Below, piece by piece: positions 9,444 to 18,088 of a DNA stretch of 64,000 nt. The stretch's first letter is position 1. Every line of letters begins with the position of its first letter. Made by a program: the position numbers and the translations under genes. This stretch comes from DASSBG01 sp035699085. Lineage in GTDB: Bacteria > Pseudomonadota > Gammaproteobacteria > Xanthomonadales > Rhodanobacteraceae. The stretch is from positions 19,075-83,074 of the forward strand of contig DASSBG010000001.1 in assembly GCA_035699085.1 (NCBI GenBank), given 5' to 3'. The notes below the pieces were generated by a model. That model did no database searches. It was not told the DNA's origin and was given only the letters and a program-made list of their open reading frames with translations.

Positions 9444-9713
9444 ATGGACAAGCACCTGCTGGACATCCTCTGCTGCCCGCAAAGCAAGGCCCCGCTGCGG
9501 CCGCTGCGTGGCGCCGAGTTGGAGGCGCTGAACCGCGCGGTCGGCGCCGGCACCCTCCTGACGGTGGACGGCGCGCCGGTGGCGCAGCCGCTGCAGGCCG
9601 GCCTGATCACCGTTGACGGCAAGGTCGTCTACCGCGTCGAGGACGACATCCCGGTCCTGCTGGTGGAGGAAGCCATCGGCACCACGCAGCTGAACGAATT
9701 CCCAACCAGTTGA
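9444..9713 (+). CDS. Trm112-family small protein
   Basis: An 89-residue protein starting MDKHLLDILCCPQSKAPL, the characteristic Trm112/YcaR N-terminus, and ending with the conserved VYRVEDDIPVLL region. Eukaryotic and archaeal Trm112 activate methyltransferases; bacterial members are mostly of unknown role. The first half retains only the CC pair of the zinc-binding cysteines, and a middle segment (about residues 22-55) makes it longer than the roughly 60-residue E. coli form. It is divergent from purE and followed by the DUF1631 gene. Confidence 0.85.
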   Translation: MDKHLLDILCCPQSKAPLRPLRGAELEALNRAVGAGTLLTVDGAPVAQPLQAGLITVDGKVVYRVEDDIPVLLVEEAIGTTQLNEFPTS

Positions 9714-9738
9714 CACTTTGCGAGCGCAATCACATATT
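9710..9738 (+). promoter_or_regulatory. Probable sigma-70 promoter for the DUF1631 gene
   Basis: A perfect TTGACA at 9710-9715 is followed 17 bp later by CATATT at 9733-9738 (4 of 6 matches to TATAAT). The -35 box overlaps the stop region of the preceding gene and the -10 box is about 54 bp before the ATG at 9792. No other promoter for this gene is apparent. Confidence 0.5.
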
Positions 9739-9791
9739 GACGGCCGCTGCCGGCCGATTCTTCATGGGGTCACCTTCCCCGGGGCCACGAG

Positions 9792-12155
9792 ATGAGCATG
9801 AGCCAGACCACGGACCAGTCCAAGGTCGTCAGCCTGGGCGAGCGCCAGCCACCGGGCGAGCGTGTCGGGGAACTGCTGGGTGCGGTCCGCACCATCACGA
9901 CCACGCGCTGCCGGGCGCTGGTCGCCAGCCTGTTCGAACATGTCGACGACGCGCTGTTCGATCTCGCCGAGAAGGCCGAGAACAACGCCGTGCAGACGCA
10001 GTATTTCGACGGCATGCGCGAGGCGCGCAAGAAGCGTCAACTGGTCGAACGCAAGTTTCTTGACCACATCAACCACAATTTCGGCCTGTTTGCCGCGGCC
10101 AAACCGACGGTCTCGCGCACCACGCCCGAAGCCGCCGGCAGCGACGGCGAGCTGAGCCTGGTCGACGATCGCGAGCTGGAGGAGTCGCTGGCCATCGCCA
10201 GCATGACGAGCAAGGCGGAGAACCGTTACGCACGCCAGCTCTATACGGTCAACCAGCGGCTGTCGGTGATCTGCGGCGGCACCCGCATCGACCTCACCAC
10301 CAACCCGTTGGCACCGGCCGCGTTGGCGCAGTGCTTCCGCCAGGCGATGACCGAGCTGGAAGCCGACGTCAAGGTCAAGCTGATCATCTACAAGCTGTTC
10401 GAGCGCTATGCCCTGTCGGCGCTGGACCCGCTCTACGACGCGGTCAACATCGACCTGATCCGCGCCGGCGTGCTGCCGCAGTTGCGGCCGGCCGCACGGC
10501 GGCCTGCGGGCACCTCGGCGGCCACCGACGCCGCGGCCGCCGACCGGGAAACGGCCGAGGCGGAGGCCAGCGACGCTGCCGCCACGGACTACGCCGCGCC
10601 AGACGGCCCGCAGGCCCGCTACAGCGAGCAGCTGTACCAGACCGTCAACGCCTTGCTGGCCACCCGCCGCCATCGCGGCGCCGGCAGCGGCATGCCCGCG
10701 ACCGGCCATGCGGCGCAACCGGCGCTGGGCGCCGAGGACCTGCTTGCCGCCATCAGCCTGCTGCAGCAACAGGCGCCGCCCGCGCCCATGGCGCTGGACC
10801 AGCTCGACGATGACACCACCTTGTCGCTCCGCCAGCTCAAGCTGGCGCTGCAGATGCAGCTGCGCAAGCTGGGCCGGGCCGACAAGGGCCATGTCTCCGG
10901 CGCCGACGAGGACACCATCGACCTGGTTGGCATGCTGTTCGAATACATCCTGCAGGACCGCAACCTGCCGGCGCAGATGCAGGCGCTGCTGGGGCGGTTG
11001 CAGATCCCCTACCTCAAGGTGGCGATCCTCGACAAACATGCCTTCGCGCAGGCCGCGCACCCGGCGCGCCAGTTGCTCGACGCCATGGCCGACGCGGCCA
11101 AGGGCTGGTCACAGGAATCGGATCGCGACCTGCGGCTGTTCAACGAGGTCAAGAACGTGGTTGAGTCGCTGCTGCACAGCTTCGACGACGACACGGCGAT
11201 CTTCGAGCGCCTGCTGGCGCGCTTCCAGCAGTTCGTCGCCAGCAACAACCAGCGCGCGGAACTGGCCGAGCAGCGCGCGGCCGAATCCGCCCGCGGCCGG
11301 GAGAAGCTGCAGGCGGCACGCCGCGCCGCCGCGCGCGAGGTGCTGAGCCGGGTGCAAAAGCAGGAACTGCCGGACCTGATCCGCAACGTGCTGACGCGGC
11401 CATGGGCAAACTACCTGGTGCTGACCTTGCTTCGCCGCGGCGAGGACACCAGCGAGTGGCGCGACGCCGTCCGTTTCATCGACGACGTCGTCTGGAGTGC
11501 GCGGCCGATGGACAGCGAGGCCGACCGCCAGCGGCTGCGCGACATGCTGCCGCCGATGGAGCGGCTGCTGCGCCACGGCCTGGCCACGGTCGCCTTCCAC
11601 GAAAGCGACATCAAGCGCCTGATGCAGGCGCTGGGGCGCTTCTACCGCGTGCAACTCGGCGAGCCGGAGCCGCAGGCGGGTGCCGCCGAACCCGCCGCCG
11701 GCGAAGACGACCACCGGCCGATCATCCCCGCAACCATCGAGCCCATCGCCGCGCCGCCAGCCGACGAGGACGAGTCGCCGGCCGCGGGCGAGCCTGCCGC
11801 CGACGACAGGCCGGCCATGCAGCAGGCCCGCGCGCTGCGGGTCGGCAACTGGGTGGAGTTCCTCGGCGAGGGCAACAGCAGGGACCGCGCCAAGCTCTCC
11901 TGGATCAGCCCGATCAGCGCCAAGTACCTGTTCGTCAACCGCCGCGGCCTGAAGGTCTGTGACATGACCTTGCAGCACCTTGCCAACACCATCGAATCGG
12001 GCAAGACGGTGGTACTGGAGGAGGTGCCGCTGTTCGATCGCGCGCTGGATGCGATCGTCGAGCGCCTCAAGCAGGACCAGCCGGCGTCGGCCAGGACCGC
12101 GACAGCCACCGCGCCCGCGGCCGCGCCGACCAAGACCCCCAGCGACCCGGCATGA
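9792..12155 (+). CDS. DUF1631 family protein
   Basis: A 787-residue, probably cytoplasmic protein that matches the DUF1631 family, which is common in Xanthomonadales and Pseudomonas and of unknown biochemical role (some members are misnamed thymidine phosphorylase). It is largely helical and charged, with low-complexity Ala/Asp/Glu/Pro linkers around residues 235-265 and 625-675. The conserved C-terminal part, from VGNWVEFLGEGNSRDRAKLSW, resembles a small beta-barrel of PilZ style followed by the conserved NRRGLKVCDMT; this comparison is by eye. Starts at 9792 and 9798 are equivalent. The stop overlaps the nadC start by 4 bp, suggesting coupling. Confidence 0.8.
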   Translation: MSMSQTTDQSKVVSLGERQPPGERVGELLGAVRTITTTRCRALVASLFEHVDDALFDLAEKAENNAVQTQYFDGMREARKKRQLVERKFLDHINHNFGLFAAAKPTVSRTTPEAAGSDGELSLVDDRELEESLAIASMTSKAENRYARQLYTVNQRLSVICGGTRIDLTTNPLAPAALAQCFRQAMTELEADVKVKLIIYKLFERYALSALDPLYDAVNIDLIRAGVLPQLRPAARRPAGTSAATDAAAADRETAEAEASDAAATDYAAPDGPQARYSEQLYQTVNALLATRRHRGAGSGMPATGHAAQPALGAEDLLAAISLLQQQAPPAPMALDQLDDDTTLSLRQLKLALQMQLRKLGRADKGHVSGADEDTIDLVGMLFEYILQDRNLPAQMQALLGRLQIPYLKVAILDKHAFAQAAHPARQLLDAMADAAKGWSQESDRDLRLFNEVKNVVESLLHSFDDDTAIFERLLARFQQFVASNNQRAELAEQRAAESARGREKLQAARRAAAREVLSRVQKQELPDLIRNVLTRPWANYLVLTLLRRGEDTSEWRDAVRFIDDVVWSARPMDSEADRQRLRDMLPPMERLLRHGLATVAFHESDIKRLMQALGRFYRVQLGEPEPQAGAAEPAAGEDDHRPIIPATIEPIAAPPADEDESPAAGEPAADDRPAMQQARALRVGNWVEFLGEGNSRDRAKLSWISPISAKYLFVNRRGLKVCDMTLQHLANTIESGKTVVLEEVPLFDRALDAIVERLKQDQPASARTATATAPAAAPTKTPSDPA

Positions 12156-13006
12156 GTCGACTCCAGGCACCGCCCATGGCGGCGGTGCTCGCTGATGTCC
12201 GCGCCGCGCTGGCCGAGGACATAGGCAGTGGCGACGCCACCGCCGACCTGATCCCGCCACATGTACGCGCGGAAGCCGCCGTCGTCTGCAGGGAGGACGC
12301 CGTGCTGGCTGGCGCACCCTGGTTCGCGGCCTGCCTGCGCGAATTGGACCCCGACATGGCCATCGACTGGCAGGTGCACGATGGCGCGCAGGTGCGTGCC
12401 GGCAGCCAGGTGTGCCGAGTCAACGGTCAGGCGCGCGCGCTGCTCAGCGCCGAGCGCAGCGCACTCAATTTCCTTCAGCTGCTCTCCGGCACCGCCACCA
12501 CCACCGCCCGCCACGTCGCCGCCGTGGCCGGCAGCGGCGCCGTGGTGCTTGATACGCGCAAGACCCTTCCGGGCCTGCGCCAGGCCCAGAAGTACGCGGT
12601 CCGCTGCGGCGGCGGCACAAACCATCGCATGGGCCTGGATGACGCCATGCTGATCAAGGAAAACCACATCGCGGTGGCCGGCTCGCTGCGCGCGGCGGTG
12701 GCGGCGGCCCGGGCCAACCACCCGCAGCTCCCGCTGGAGGTCGAAGTCGAGGACCTGCGCGAGCTGGAGGAGGCCCTGCTGGCTGGCGTCGACCGCATCA
12801 TGCTTGATGAATTCGACGACGCCGACATTGCCCGGGCGGTGGCGCGGACCGCTGGCCAGGTGCCGCTGGAGGTTTCCGGCGGCGTGGAGCTGGAACGTCT
12901 GTCTGCGCTGGCACGGCTGGGCATCGACTACATCTCGATCGGAGCCCTGACCAAGCACGTGCACGCGATCGATCTTTCGATGCGCATCCACTTCCGCGAG
13001 CGCTGA
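12152..13006 (+). CDS. nadC: Nicotinate-nucleotide pyrophosphorylase (carboxylating)
   Basis: Makes nicotinate mononucleotide from quinolinate and PRPP in de novo NAD synthesis. The 284-residue protein has the family motifs DTRKTLPGLR, QKYAVRCGGGTNHR and the lysine-containing LIKENH, then the C-terminal barrel strands EVEVEDL, IMLDEF and VSGGV...YISIGALTKH. ATG at 12152 overlaps the upstream DUF1631 stop (ATGA). A palindromic repeat starts 17 bp after its stop, between it and the convergent FHA gene. Confidence 0.95.
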   Translation: MSRLQAPPMAAVLADVRAALAEDIGSGDATADLIPPHVRAEAAVVCREDAVLAGAPWFAACLRELDPDMAIDWQVHDGAQVRAGSQVCRVNGQARALLSAERSALNFLQLLSGTATTTARHVAAVAGSGAVVLDTRKTLPGLRQAQKYAVRCGGGTNHRMGLDDAMLIKENHIAVAGSLRAAVAAARANHPQLPLEVEVEDLRELEEALLAGVDRIMLDEFDDADIARAVARTAGQVPLEVSGGVELERLSALARLGIDYISIGALTKHVHAIDLSMRIHFRER

Positions 13007-13022
13007 GCAAATACCGGAAAAA

Positions 13023-13099
13023 CCGGGGTCAGAGTGCACTTTTCAGCCGGTAACCGGCCGGCGACGACACGATCGAGGAAAAGTGTACTCTGACCCCGG
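13023..13099. repeat. REP-like palindrome with GGGGTCAGAGTGCAC arms (copy 1)
   Basis: Two 22-bp arms, 13023-13044 and 13078-13099, are inverted copies with one mismatch, around a 33-bp centre. The arm sequence CCGGGGTCAGAGTGCACT resembles REP elements mobilised by REP-associated tyrosine transposases in this group of bacteria. A second copy is at 46894-46977. It sits exactly between the convergent ends of nadC and the FHA gene and could work as a bidirectional terminator. Confidence 0.75.
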
Positions 13100-13103
13100 C
13101 CGG

Positions 13104-13838
13104 CTACCACCACCAAACCAGCGCCAGCACCACGATTGCGACGAGGACGGCGGCGATAACCCATGCGGGGCGCGGCGGAGGCATGCCGCGGCGCTTCGGC
13201 TGCGACGTTCTGCCCGGTTCAATCAGCGCAAACCGCACATCGTCCAGTGCCAGCTCGTCGCCAGGATGCAGCACCGCCCGCGTCACCCGCTCGCCATTGA
13301 CGAAGCTGCCATTGGTCGATTCAAGGTCGACCACCTCGACGCCGCCGTCGACCAGGTTGAGCTGGGCATGGCGGCGCGAGATCTCCAATGACTCGATGCG
13401 GATGTCGCAATCCCGGTGGCGCCCACAGACCATGCCGTCCTGCAGGGCAAAGCTGCGGCCCAGCACCGGGCCCGACAGCCCGCGCAGCACCAGGCTTGGC
13501 AGGGCCTCGTGGAGACGCGTCTGCGCCTGGTCGTGCGGCAGCTGCGGGTCATGCCCTTTCACCAGCTGGCAGACCACCGGCCCGAAGCGCAGCAGGTCGC
13601 CGACATGCAGCTCGGTTTCGTGATGCAACCAGCCGCCGTTGAGGGCCGTGACGGCGTCGTCGCGGCGCAAGTGCAGGCGCACGTGCTCGCCTTCGGCCTC
13701 GAAGCGTGCGTGCTGGGGCGTGATGCCTTCGCCGTGCAGGCGCACATCGCAGCGTGCGCCGCTGCCGAGGGTGGTGGTCCCCTGCTTCAGTTCGACTGCC
13801 GCATGCTCGCCATTCGGAAAATCGAGACGCATCGGCAA
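13104..13838 (-). CDS. Double FHA-domain protein with C-terminal membrane anchor
   Basis: A 244-residue protein with a weaker N-terminal FHA-like domain (about residues 5-95, GEGITPQHARF) and a clear second FHA domain (about 125-205) with CGRHRDCDIRI, ISRRHAQL and STNGSFVNG, which hold the phosphothreonine-binding Arg, Ser and Asn. After a short basic linker, a single hydrophobic helix (AWVIAAVLVAIVVLALVWWW) ends the protein, so the FHA domains should face the cytoplasm as a tail-anchored sensor. Partner kinase or target is not in the window. Confidence 0.85.
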   Translation of the reverse strand: MPMRLDFPNGEHAAVELKQGTTTLGSGARCDVRLHGEGITPQHARFEAEGEHVRLHLRRDDAVTALNGGWLHHETELHVGDLLRFGPVVCQLVKGHDPQLPHDQAQTRLHEALPSLVLRGLSGPVLGRSFALQDGMVCGRHRDCDIRIESLEISRRHAQLNLVDGGVEVVDLESTNGSFVNGERVTRAVLHPGDELALDDVRFALIEPGRTSQPKRRGMPPPRPAWVIAAVLVAIVVLALVWWW

Positions 13839-13997
13839 ACACCCCTGTTCGGAACGCGCTCCTTCCGCCCATCATAGCGGAAAGCCGGGCCGCGGGCCGG
13901 ATGGCAACGCGGGACTCGGGAACGCCCTTGCCGCCATTCCCGACCGCCCGCAACCATCCGGAACCTTCGCCGGATGCAGCTTCGGCACGGCTGCGAC

Positions 13998-14242
13998 GCG
14001 GATCACGCGGCCGACTTCGTCGGCTGTTGGGTTCGCTTCGCTCACCGCCAACCTGCGTTGCATCCGGACTTCGGCAGGCCGCCGCGCGCCTCGCACGGGT
14101 CCCGGCTCCCGGATCGCTTCGGTTATGTCGCGGATCACGCGGCTGACTTCGTCGGCTGTTGGGGTTCGCTTCGCTCACCGCCAACCTGCGTTGCATCCGG
14201 ACTTCGGCGGGCCGCCGCGCGCCTCGCGGCTCCCGGCTCCCT
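13998..14242. repeat. Two tandem 133-bp units containing the GTTGGGGTTCGC palindrome
   Basis: The segment starting GCGGATCACGCGG at 13998 recurs at 14131, a period of 133 bp. Each unit holds the motif GTTGGGTTCGCTTCGCTCAC followed by CGCCAACCTGCG and a CCGCCGCGCGCCTCG tail. The rest of the 13839-14259 gap holds no gene that I can support. Related palindromes occur at 29924-30840 and 62542-62688. Confidence 0.8.
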
Positions 14243-14259
14243 GCCCCCCGAGCCCCGAG

Positions 14260-14655
14260 CTACTTCACCACCCGCAGATGCGGGCCGGGGCGCGGCGGGG
14301 TGTCGTCGCCGGACGGCCCGGCTGGCGGCGCGTCGGGCGGTGGCGCGTCCTCGGGCTGGAACATCAGGCCCTGGCCGTTTTCCTGGGCGTAAATCGCGGA
14401 GACGGCGGCCATAGGCACCACCACGGGCCGGGCGACGCCGGAGAAGCGGGCGTTGAAATGCACCAGCTCGTTCTCCATCTGCAGGCCCGACACCGCGTGC
14501 GGGGCGAGGTTGAGCACCACCTTGCCATCCTTGACCGCCTGCGGGGGCACCTCGACGCCGGCCACCGTGGCGTCCACCAGCAGGTAGGGCGTCAGCTGGT
14601 TGTCGAGTATCCACTGGTGGATGGCGCGCAGCAGGTACGGCCGGTTGGAGGTCAT
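14260..14655 (-). CDS. sspB: ClpXP protease specificity-enhancing factor
   Basis: An adaptor that binds ssrA-tagged proteins and delivers them to ClpXP. The 131-residue protein begins MTSNRPYLLRAIHQWILDN, the standard SspB start, has the conserved LVDATVAGVEVP and LNLAPHAV strands, a Pro/Asp/Gly-rich linker (about residues 100-122) and the basic-hydrophobic tail PHLRVVK that contacts the ClpX zinc-binding domain. It follows sspA by 14 bp and closes the petABC-sspAB operon. Confidence 0.93.
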   Translation of the reverse strand: MTSNRPYLLRAIHQWILDNQLTPYLLVDATVAGVEVPPQAVKDGKVVLNLAPHAVSGLQMENELVHFNARFSGVARPVVVPMAAVSAIYAQENGQGLMFQPEDAPPPDAPPAGPSGDDTPPRPGPHLRVVK

Positions 14656-14669
14656 GTGCGCCGGAGTGT

Positions 14670-15296
14670 TCACTCGCGCAGCGCCTTCTCCTCGAGCGTC
14701 ACGCTGCGGCCGAAGCCCTGGCTGCGGAAGATGCGCTCCCCGTAGTCGATGATGGCCTTGGCTTCCCGCGGCAGATCGATGCCGAGGTTGGGCAGGCGCC
14801 AGATGATCGGCGCCACGAGGCAATCGGCGAGGCTGACCTCGCTGCCGAGGAAGAACCGGGAGGCCTTGAACAACGGCAAGGCCGCCACCAGTGCCGCGTG
14901 CAGGTGCTTTCGCGCGGTCTCGGCCGGCCGGCCGCCGGTGCGGATCACCGTGATCAGCGGCAGCCATTCCTGCTCGATGCGGATCATCGCCAGGCGCAGT
15001 CGCGCGCGCGACAGCGGATCCACCGGCATCAGTGGCGGGTGCGGATAGCGCTCGTCGATGTATTCGCAGATGACTGCGGTGTCATACAGCACCAGGTCGC
15101 GATCGACGAGTGTCGGCAGCGTGCCGTGCGGGTTGAGTTCGGTGAGATCGCCGGGCAGCCTCGACGGGTCGACCACGATGCGGTCGTAGCCCACGCCCTT
15201 GGCCGCCAGCACCATGCGGACGCGATGGCTCTGCACTTCGTCGGCGGACGAGTAGAGCGTGAGGATGGTGCGCAAGCGCGTGTTGGTCTGTGACAT
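14670..15296 (-). CDS. sspA: Stringent starvation protein A
   Basis: An RNA polymerase-associated protein with a glutathione transferase fold, involved in the stationary-phase and acid stress response. The 208-residue protein has an N-terminal thioredoxin-like domain (LTLYSSADEVQSHRVRM, with PHGTLPTLVD and YDTAVICEYIDERYPHPPL) and a helical C-terminal domain. No catalytic Cys/Ser/Tyr is seen at the GST position, as usual for SspA. ATG at 15296 gives the family N-terminus. It is 59 bp after petC and 14 bp before sspB, the common bc1-ssp gene order of beta/gammaproteobacteria. Confidence 0.92.
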   Translation of the reverse strand: MSQTNTRLRTILTLYSSADEVQSHRVRMVLAAKGVGYDRIVVDPSRLPGDLTELNPHGTLPTLVDRDLVLYDTAVICEYIDERYPHPPLMPVDPLSRARLRLAMIRIEQEWLPLITVIRTGGRPAETARKHLHAALVAALPLFKASRFFLGSEVSLADCLVAPIIWRLPNLGIDLPREAKAIIDYGERIFRSQGFGRSVTLEEKALRE

Positions 15297-15355
15297 CGTG
15301 CTATTCCCCGCGGCAAGCTGGCGCACGTCCGCGCTTGGTCGCGACCGTTCCAGCA

Positions 15356-16090
15356 TCAATGCACGTCCTTCCAGTACTGGCGCTTCAGAAGATAGGCCAG
15401 CAACGTAAACAGGCCTATATACAGTACCACCCACGCCCCCATGGAGCGGCGAATCAGCGCCGCCGGCTCCGACGCGTACTCCAGGAAGCTGGTCAGGTCG
15501 CTGACCGCCTCGTCGTACTGGGCCGGCGTCAGGCGCCCCGGCTTGACCAGTGCCAGCTTGATCCCTTCCGGCGAGTGGGGGTCCTCCACTGCCTTCTGGA
15601 TACCCTGCAACGACCACAGCACGTTGGGCATCGACGCATTCGGGAACACGGTGTTGTTCCAGCCGACCGGCCGCGACGGGTCGAGGTAGAAGCCCTTGAG
15701 GTAGTTGAACACCCAGTCGGGGCCCTTGGCGCGCACTTCCAGCGACAGGTCCGGCGGGGCCTTGCCGAACCACTTGGCCGCGTCCTCCTCCGGCATCGCC
15801 GAAACGATGTGGTCGTCGAAGCGGGCGTTCGTGAAGTTGAGATCGCGCATCACCTGCTCCTTGGTCAGGCCAAGGTCCTCGGCCATGCGCGAGTAGCGGA
15901 GGTACTTCAGCGAATGACAGCCGGCGCAGTAGTTGAAGAACAACTTGGCCCCATGCTGCAAGGCCGCGGCGTCGTGGATGTTGGCGTTGGACGGCGCCAG
16001 TTCGCCACCTTCTTCGGCCGCCGTCGCGACCTGCGCGGCAAGAACCAGGGCACAGGCCAGGGAAAGAATTGCCAGCAGTCGCTTAGTCAT
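15356..16090 (-). CDS. petC: Ubiquinol-cytochrome c reductase, cytochrome c1 subunit
   Basis: Accepts electrons from the Rieske protein and passes them to soluble cytochrome c on the periplasmic side. The 244-residue protein has a signal peptide (about residues 1-24), the haem c site CAGCH at 55-59 and a C-terminal membrane helix (VVLYIGLFTLLAYLL) ending in KRQYWKDVH. Its start overlaps the end of petB by 8 bp. Confidence 0.95.
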   Translation of the reverse strand: MTKRLLAILSLACALVLAAQVATAAEEGGELAPSNANIHDAAALQHGAKLFFNYCAGCHSLKYLRYSRMAEDLGLTKEQVMRDLNFTNARFDDHIVSAMPEEDAAKWFGKAPPDLSLEVRAKGPDWVFNYLKGFYLDPSRPVGWNNTVFPNASMPNVLWSLQGIQKAVEDPHSPEGIKLALVKPGRLTPAQYDEAVSDLTSFLEYASEPAALIRRSMGAWVVLYIGLFTLLAYLLKRQYWKDVH

Positions 16091-17354
16091 GCGTCGTCAC
16101 CCGATCCGGTACCGGTTTTGTCTTTTCGAGGCCGAAGAACGTGTAGGCCCAGACGAACAGGAAGAAGCCGAAGTAGACCACCACCCAGAAGCGGCCGAAC
16201 AGGTTTTCCCAGAAGGTGATGTCGGCGCCCGGCCCGAACAGCAGCGGGATGGCTTCGGTGGTGAGCTCGGCGCCAACCATGCCAAGGCAGATGAAGGACA
16301 GCGCAAACAATGTCAGCGCCACCTTGTAGCCCACCCCGCGATAACGGATCGACTTGACCCGGCCGCGATCGATCCACGGCACGAGGAACAGCAGGACGAT
16401 GGACGCAGCCATGGTCAGCACGCCCGGCAACTTGGCCGGGATCATGCGCAGGATCGCGTAGAACGGGGTGAAGTACCAGACCGGCTTGATGAAGGGCGGC
16501 GTCACCAGCGAGTTCGCCGGCACGGCGTTGTCGTGCTCCAGGAACCAGCCGCCGACGGTGGGCGCGAAGAAGATGATGAAGGCGCAGATGATCAGGAAAA
16601 AGCCGACGCCGACCATGTCCTTCATCGTGTAGTACGGATGGAAAGGGATGCCATCCAGAGGCCGGCCCTGGCCGTCCTTGTGCTTCTTGATCTCGACGCC
16701 ATCGGGGTTGTTGGAGCCCACCTCGTGCAGCGCGCCCAGGTGCAGCACCACCAGCAGCAGCAGCACCAGCGGCAGCGCAATCACGTGCAGTGCGAAAAAC
16801 CGGTTCAGCGTGGAGTCGGCCGGCAGGAAGTTGCCCATGATCCAGGTGACCAGCGTGTCGCCGATGACCGGGATGGCGCCGAACAGCGAAATGATCACCT
16901 TGGCGCCCCAGAACGACATGTTGCCCCAGGGCAGCACGTAGCCCATGAAGGCCTCGGCCATCAGCACCAGGAAGATCACCATGCCGAGCAGCCAGACCAA
17001 TTCGCGCGGCTTCTTGAAGGAGCCGTACATCAGGCCGCGGAACATGTGCAGGTACACCACCACGAAGAACATCGAGGCGCCGGTGGTGTGCATGTAGCGG
17101 ATCAGCCAGCCCCACTGCACGTCGCGCATGATGTACTGCACGGAGTCGAAGGCGCCGGCCGCGCTGGGGTTGTAGTACATCGTCAGGAAGATGCCGGTCA
17201 GGATCTGGTTGGCCAGAACCAGCATCGCCAGCGAACCCCAGTAGTACATGAAGTTGAAGTTCTTCGGCGCGTAGTACTCCGTCATGTGCTTGCGATACAT
17301 CGGCATCATGCCGGGCGCGCGCTCGTTGATCCATTGCATCAGGCTGGCCATCAT
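16083..17354 (-). CDS. petB: Ubiquinol-cytochrome c reductase, cytochrome b subunit
   Basis: Core membrane subunit of the bc1 complex carrying haems bL and bH and the quinol sites. The 423-residue protein has at least eight hydrophobic helices. Likely haem ligands are His89/His103 in helix B and His190/His205 in helix D. The Qo motif is PVWY at 291-294 instead of PEWY, a variant described for beta/gammaproteobacterial complexes. ATG at 17354 overlaps the petA stop by 4 bp. Confidence 0.95.
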   Translation of the reverse strand: MMASLMQWINERAPGMMPMYRKHMTEYYAPKNFNFMYYWGSLAMLVLANQILTGIFLTMYYNPSAAGAFDSVQYIMRDVQWGWLIRYMHTTGASMFFVVVYLHMFRGLMYGSFKKPRELVWLLGMVIFLVLMAEAFMGYVLPWGNMSFWGAKVIISLFGAIPVIGDTLVTWIMGNFLPADSTLNRFFALHVIALPLVLLLLVVLHLGALHEVGSNNPDGVEIKKHKDGQGRPLDGIPFHPYYTMKDMVGVGFFLIICAFIIFFAPTVGGWFLEHDNAVPANSLVTPPFIKPVWYFTPFYAILRMIPAKLPGVLTMAASIVLLFLVPWIDRGRVKSIRYRGVGYKVALTLFALSFICLGMVGAELTTEAIPLLFGPGADITFWENLFGRFWVVVYFGFFLFVWAYTFFGLEKTKPVPDRVTTHD

Positions 17355-17953
17355 GCTGCTCCCTTCTTCGGATCGACGCCGATCTCGATGTGCGTGTCAT
17401 CGATGAAGTGGTACGACGGCACCGCGAGGTTCATCGGCGCCGGCACGCCGTCGAAGACGCGGCCGGCGATGTCATAGCGCGACTTGTGGCAAGGGCAGAA
17501 GAAGCCGCTCTTCCAGTCCGGGTCAAAGGGTTCGGGCCCGATCTTCGGCTTGTATTCGGGCACGCAGCCGAGGTGCGTGCAGATTCCGATCACCACCAGC
17601 CATTGCGGCTTGATCGAGCGCGTCAGGTTCTTTGCGTACGGCGGCTGCTGGCTCTCCACGCTGCAGTCGGGATCCTTCAGGCGGTCTTCGACCACCTTGA
17701 GGGTGGCCAACTGGTCGGGGGTGCGGTTGACCACGAAGATCGGCAGGCCACGCCAGGGATAACGCACCATCTGGCCCGCCTCGATCTTGCCGACGGCGGC
17801 GGTCACCGGGGCGCCGGCCGCCTTGGCCCTGGCGCTGGGATTCCAGGATTTGATGAAGGGGATGGCGGTCGCCACCACTCCGATGCCGCCGACGACGGAT
17901 GTGGCCGCCGTGAGGAAGCGGCGCCGGCCGCGATCCAGCTGATCAATCGCCAT
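17351..17953 (-). CDS. petA: Ubiquinol-cytochrome c reductase, Rieske iron-sulfur subunit
   Basis: Carries the 2Fe-2S cluster that moves between cytochromes b and c1. The 200-residue protein has an uncleaved, twin-arginine-type N-terminal helix (DRGRRRFLTAATSVVGGIG). The cluster ligands are visible: CTHLGC at 125-130 and CPCH at 153-156, giving two Cys and two His plus the disulfide pair. ATG at 17953 is the first sensible start; a promoter lies about 75 bp upstream. Confidence 0.95.
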   Translation of the reverse strand: MAIDQLDRGRRRFLTAATSVVGGIGVVATAIPFIKSWNPSARAKAAGAPVTAAVGKIEAGQMVRYPWRGLPIFVVNRTPDQLATLKVVEDRLKDPDCSVESQQPPYAKNLTRSIKPQWLVVIGICTHLGCVPEYKPKIGPEPFDPDWKSGFFCPCHKSRYDIAGRVFDGVPAPMNLAVPSYHFIDDTHIEIGVDPKKGAA

Positions 17954-18025
17954 CAAACTCTCCGAATGCCAGTAGCCATGGGCTGCCCCAGCGAAGCGCG
18001 CGAAGCCGGCCCCAAAAATCGTGCT

Positions 18026-18054
18026 AGTGTAGCGACAGCGCCAGCGGCGCACAA
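18026..18054 (-). promoter_or_regulatory. Probable sigma-70 promoter for petABC-sspAB
   Basis: On the minus strand TTGTGC (18054-18049) and TACACT (18031-18026) are spaced by exactly 17 bp, in the 135-bp gap between petA and the divergent degS-like gene. This would start transcription some 65 bp before the petA ATG. Confidence 0.5.
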
Positions 18055-18088
18055 TCGAGACGTCCCGGACGCGTGTGATGACCCTCCC

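Noticed and set aside
17390..18088. N-terminal extension of the degS-like protease
   Set aside because: This region is antisense to petA; the membrane helix starts right after GTG 18089.
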